From Sphingomonadales bacterium (GTDB lineage: Bacteria > Pseudomonadota > Alphaproteobacteria > Sphingomonadales > Sphingomonadaceae), in contig JAGWVC010000064.1 of assembly GCA_018971065.1 (NCBI GenBank), forward strand, positions 1 to 22,649: a DNA stretch of 22,649 nt, read 5' to 3'. The position numbers were made by a program, and so were the translations under genes. Below the pieces are notes generated by a model, which saw only the letters and a program-made list of their open reading frames with translations, searched no databases and was not told the origin of the DNA. Within the stretch, counting starts at the first letter, position 1, and every line of letters begins with the position of its first letter. Positions 22,561 to 22,649 of this stretch are shown here, piece after piece.

Positions 22561-22649
22561 TGGGATTCCCAAAGTGCTTGAGATTTGATTCAGTGCCTTC
22601 CCGCGACAGGAGCTGGAGATGGCACGTTTTGATCTGACGGATTTCGAGT
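22561..22649 (+). mobile_element. Left end of an IS5-type insertion sequence (cut by window edge)
   Basis: The region before the transposase start has a lower G/C content than the rest and begins near TGGGA-t-TCCCA (22561-22571), a likely part of the terminal inverted repeat. The exact left end cannot be fixed without the right end. The element lies 17 bases past the regulator stop, so it has not broken that gene. Confidence 0.5.
22619..22649 (+). CDS. IS5-type transposase, first ten codons
   Basis: ATG at 22619 after CAGGAGCTGGAG, reading MARFDLTDFE before the window ends. This opening (MARFDLTD-E-W) is typical of IS5 family transposases, which move DNA by a DDE reaction. Only ten residues are visible, so family is likely but not proved. 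Confidence 0.6.
   Translation, partial: MARFDLTDFE

Noticed and set aside
1..22649. CRISPR arrays, tRNA or rRNA genes
   Set aside because: No regularly spaced direct repeats and no cloverleaf or rRNA-like stretch found by reading.

Overview
The window is high-GC, densely coded bacterial DNA. It most likely comes from a sphingomonad alphaproteobacterium (Novosphingobium, Sphingobium or Sphingomonas-like). This rests on the TonB-dependent receptor of the sphingomonad catabolic type, a P450cam-like cytochrome P450 with its own [2Fe-2S] ferredoxin, a fused cysNC, short SDR genes and a consensus CtrA site (TTAA-N7-TTAAC). The taxon is inferred from gene content only; there is no rRNA.

Left part (1-6553, all + strand): the 3' end of a family III CoA-transferase gene, then a fused alpha+beta 2-oxoacid dehydrogenase E1, a class II aldolase/adducin-like protein, a TonB-dependent receptor with a palindrome-rich upstream region and a strong terminator, and a short-chain dehydrogenase. 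These look like catabolic accessory genes. The E1 has no E2 or E3 partner in the window.

Middle (6599-16034, all - strand): two operons read leftward. The first is sulfate activation, cysD - cysNC - cysQ, with a pair of inverted REP-like palindromes between cysD and cysNC. The second has four tightly packed genes: a GltD-like FAD/NAD(P) iron-sulfur protein, korA (gamma-alpha fusion), korB and an SDR. It looks like a 2-oxoacid:acceptor oxidoreductase whose electrons can reach a flavin/pyridine-nucleotide module.

Right part (16035-22649): a palindrome-rich divergent region; a membrane CHASE2 - degenerate GGDEF - EAL protein with intact phosphodiesterase residues; a consensus CtrA site on its stop codon, followed by a previously easy-to-miss 33-residue small protein gene with its own strong ribosome site and terminator; a 68-residue unknown; HU with three successive hairpins behind it; then P450 and ferredoxin (- strand) divergent from a MarR/GbsR-type regulator. 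A perfect inverted repeat in that divergent region sits inside a good promoter for the ferredoxin-P450 pair. The window ends in the first bases of an IS5-type transposase gene.

No CRISPR array, tRNA or rRNA was seen. The most promising items for follow-up are the CtrA-linked small protein, the regulator/operator/P450 module, the KOR operon with GltD-like and SDR partners, and the palindromic elements at cysDNC and hup.
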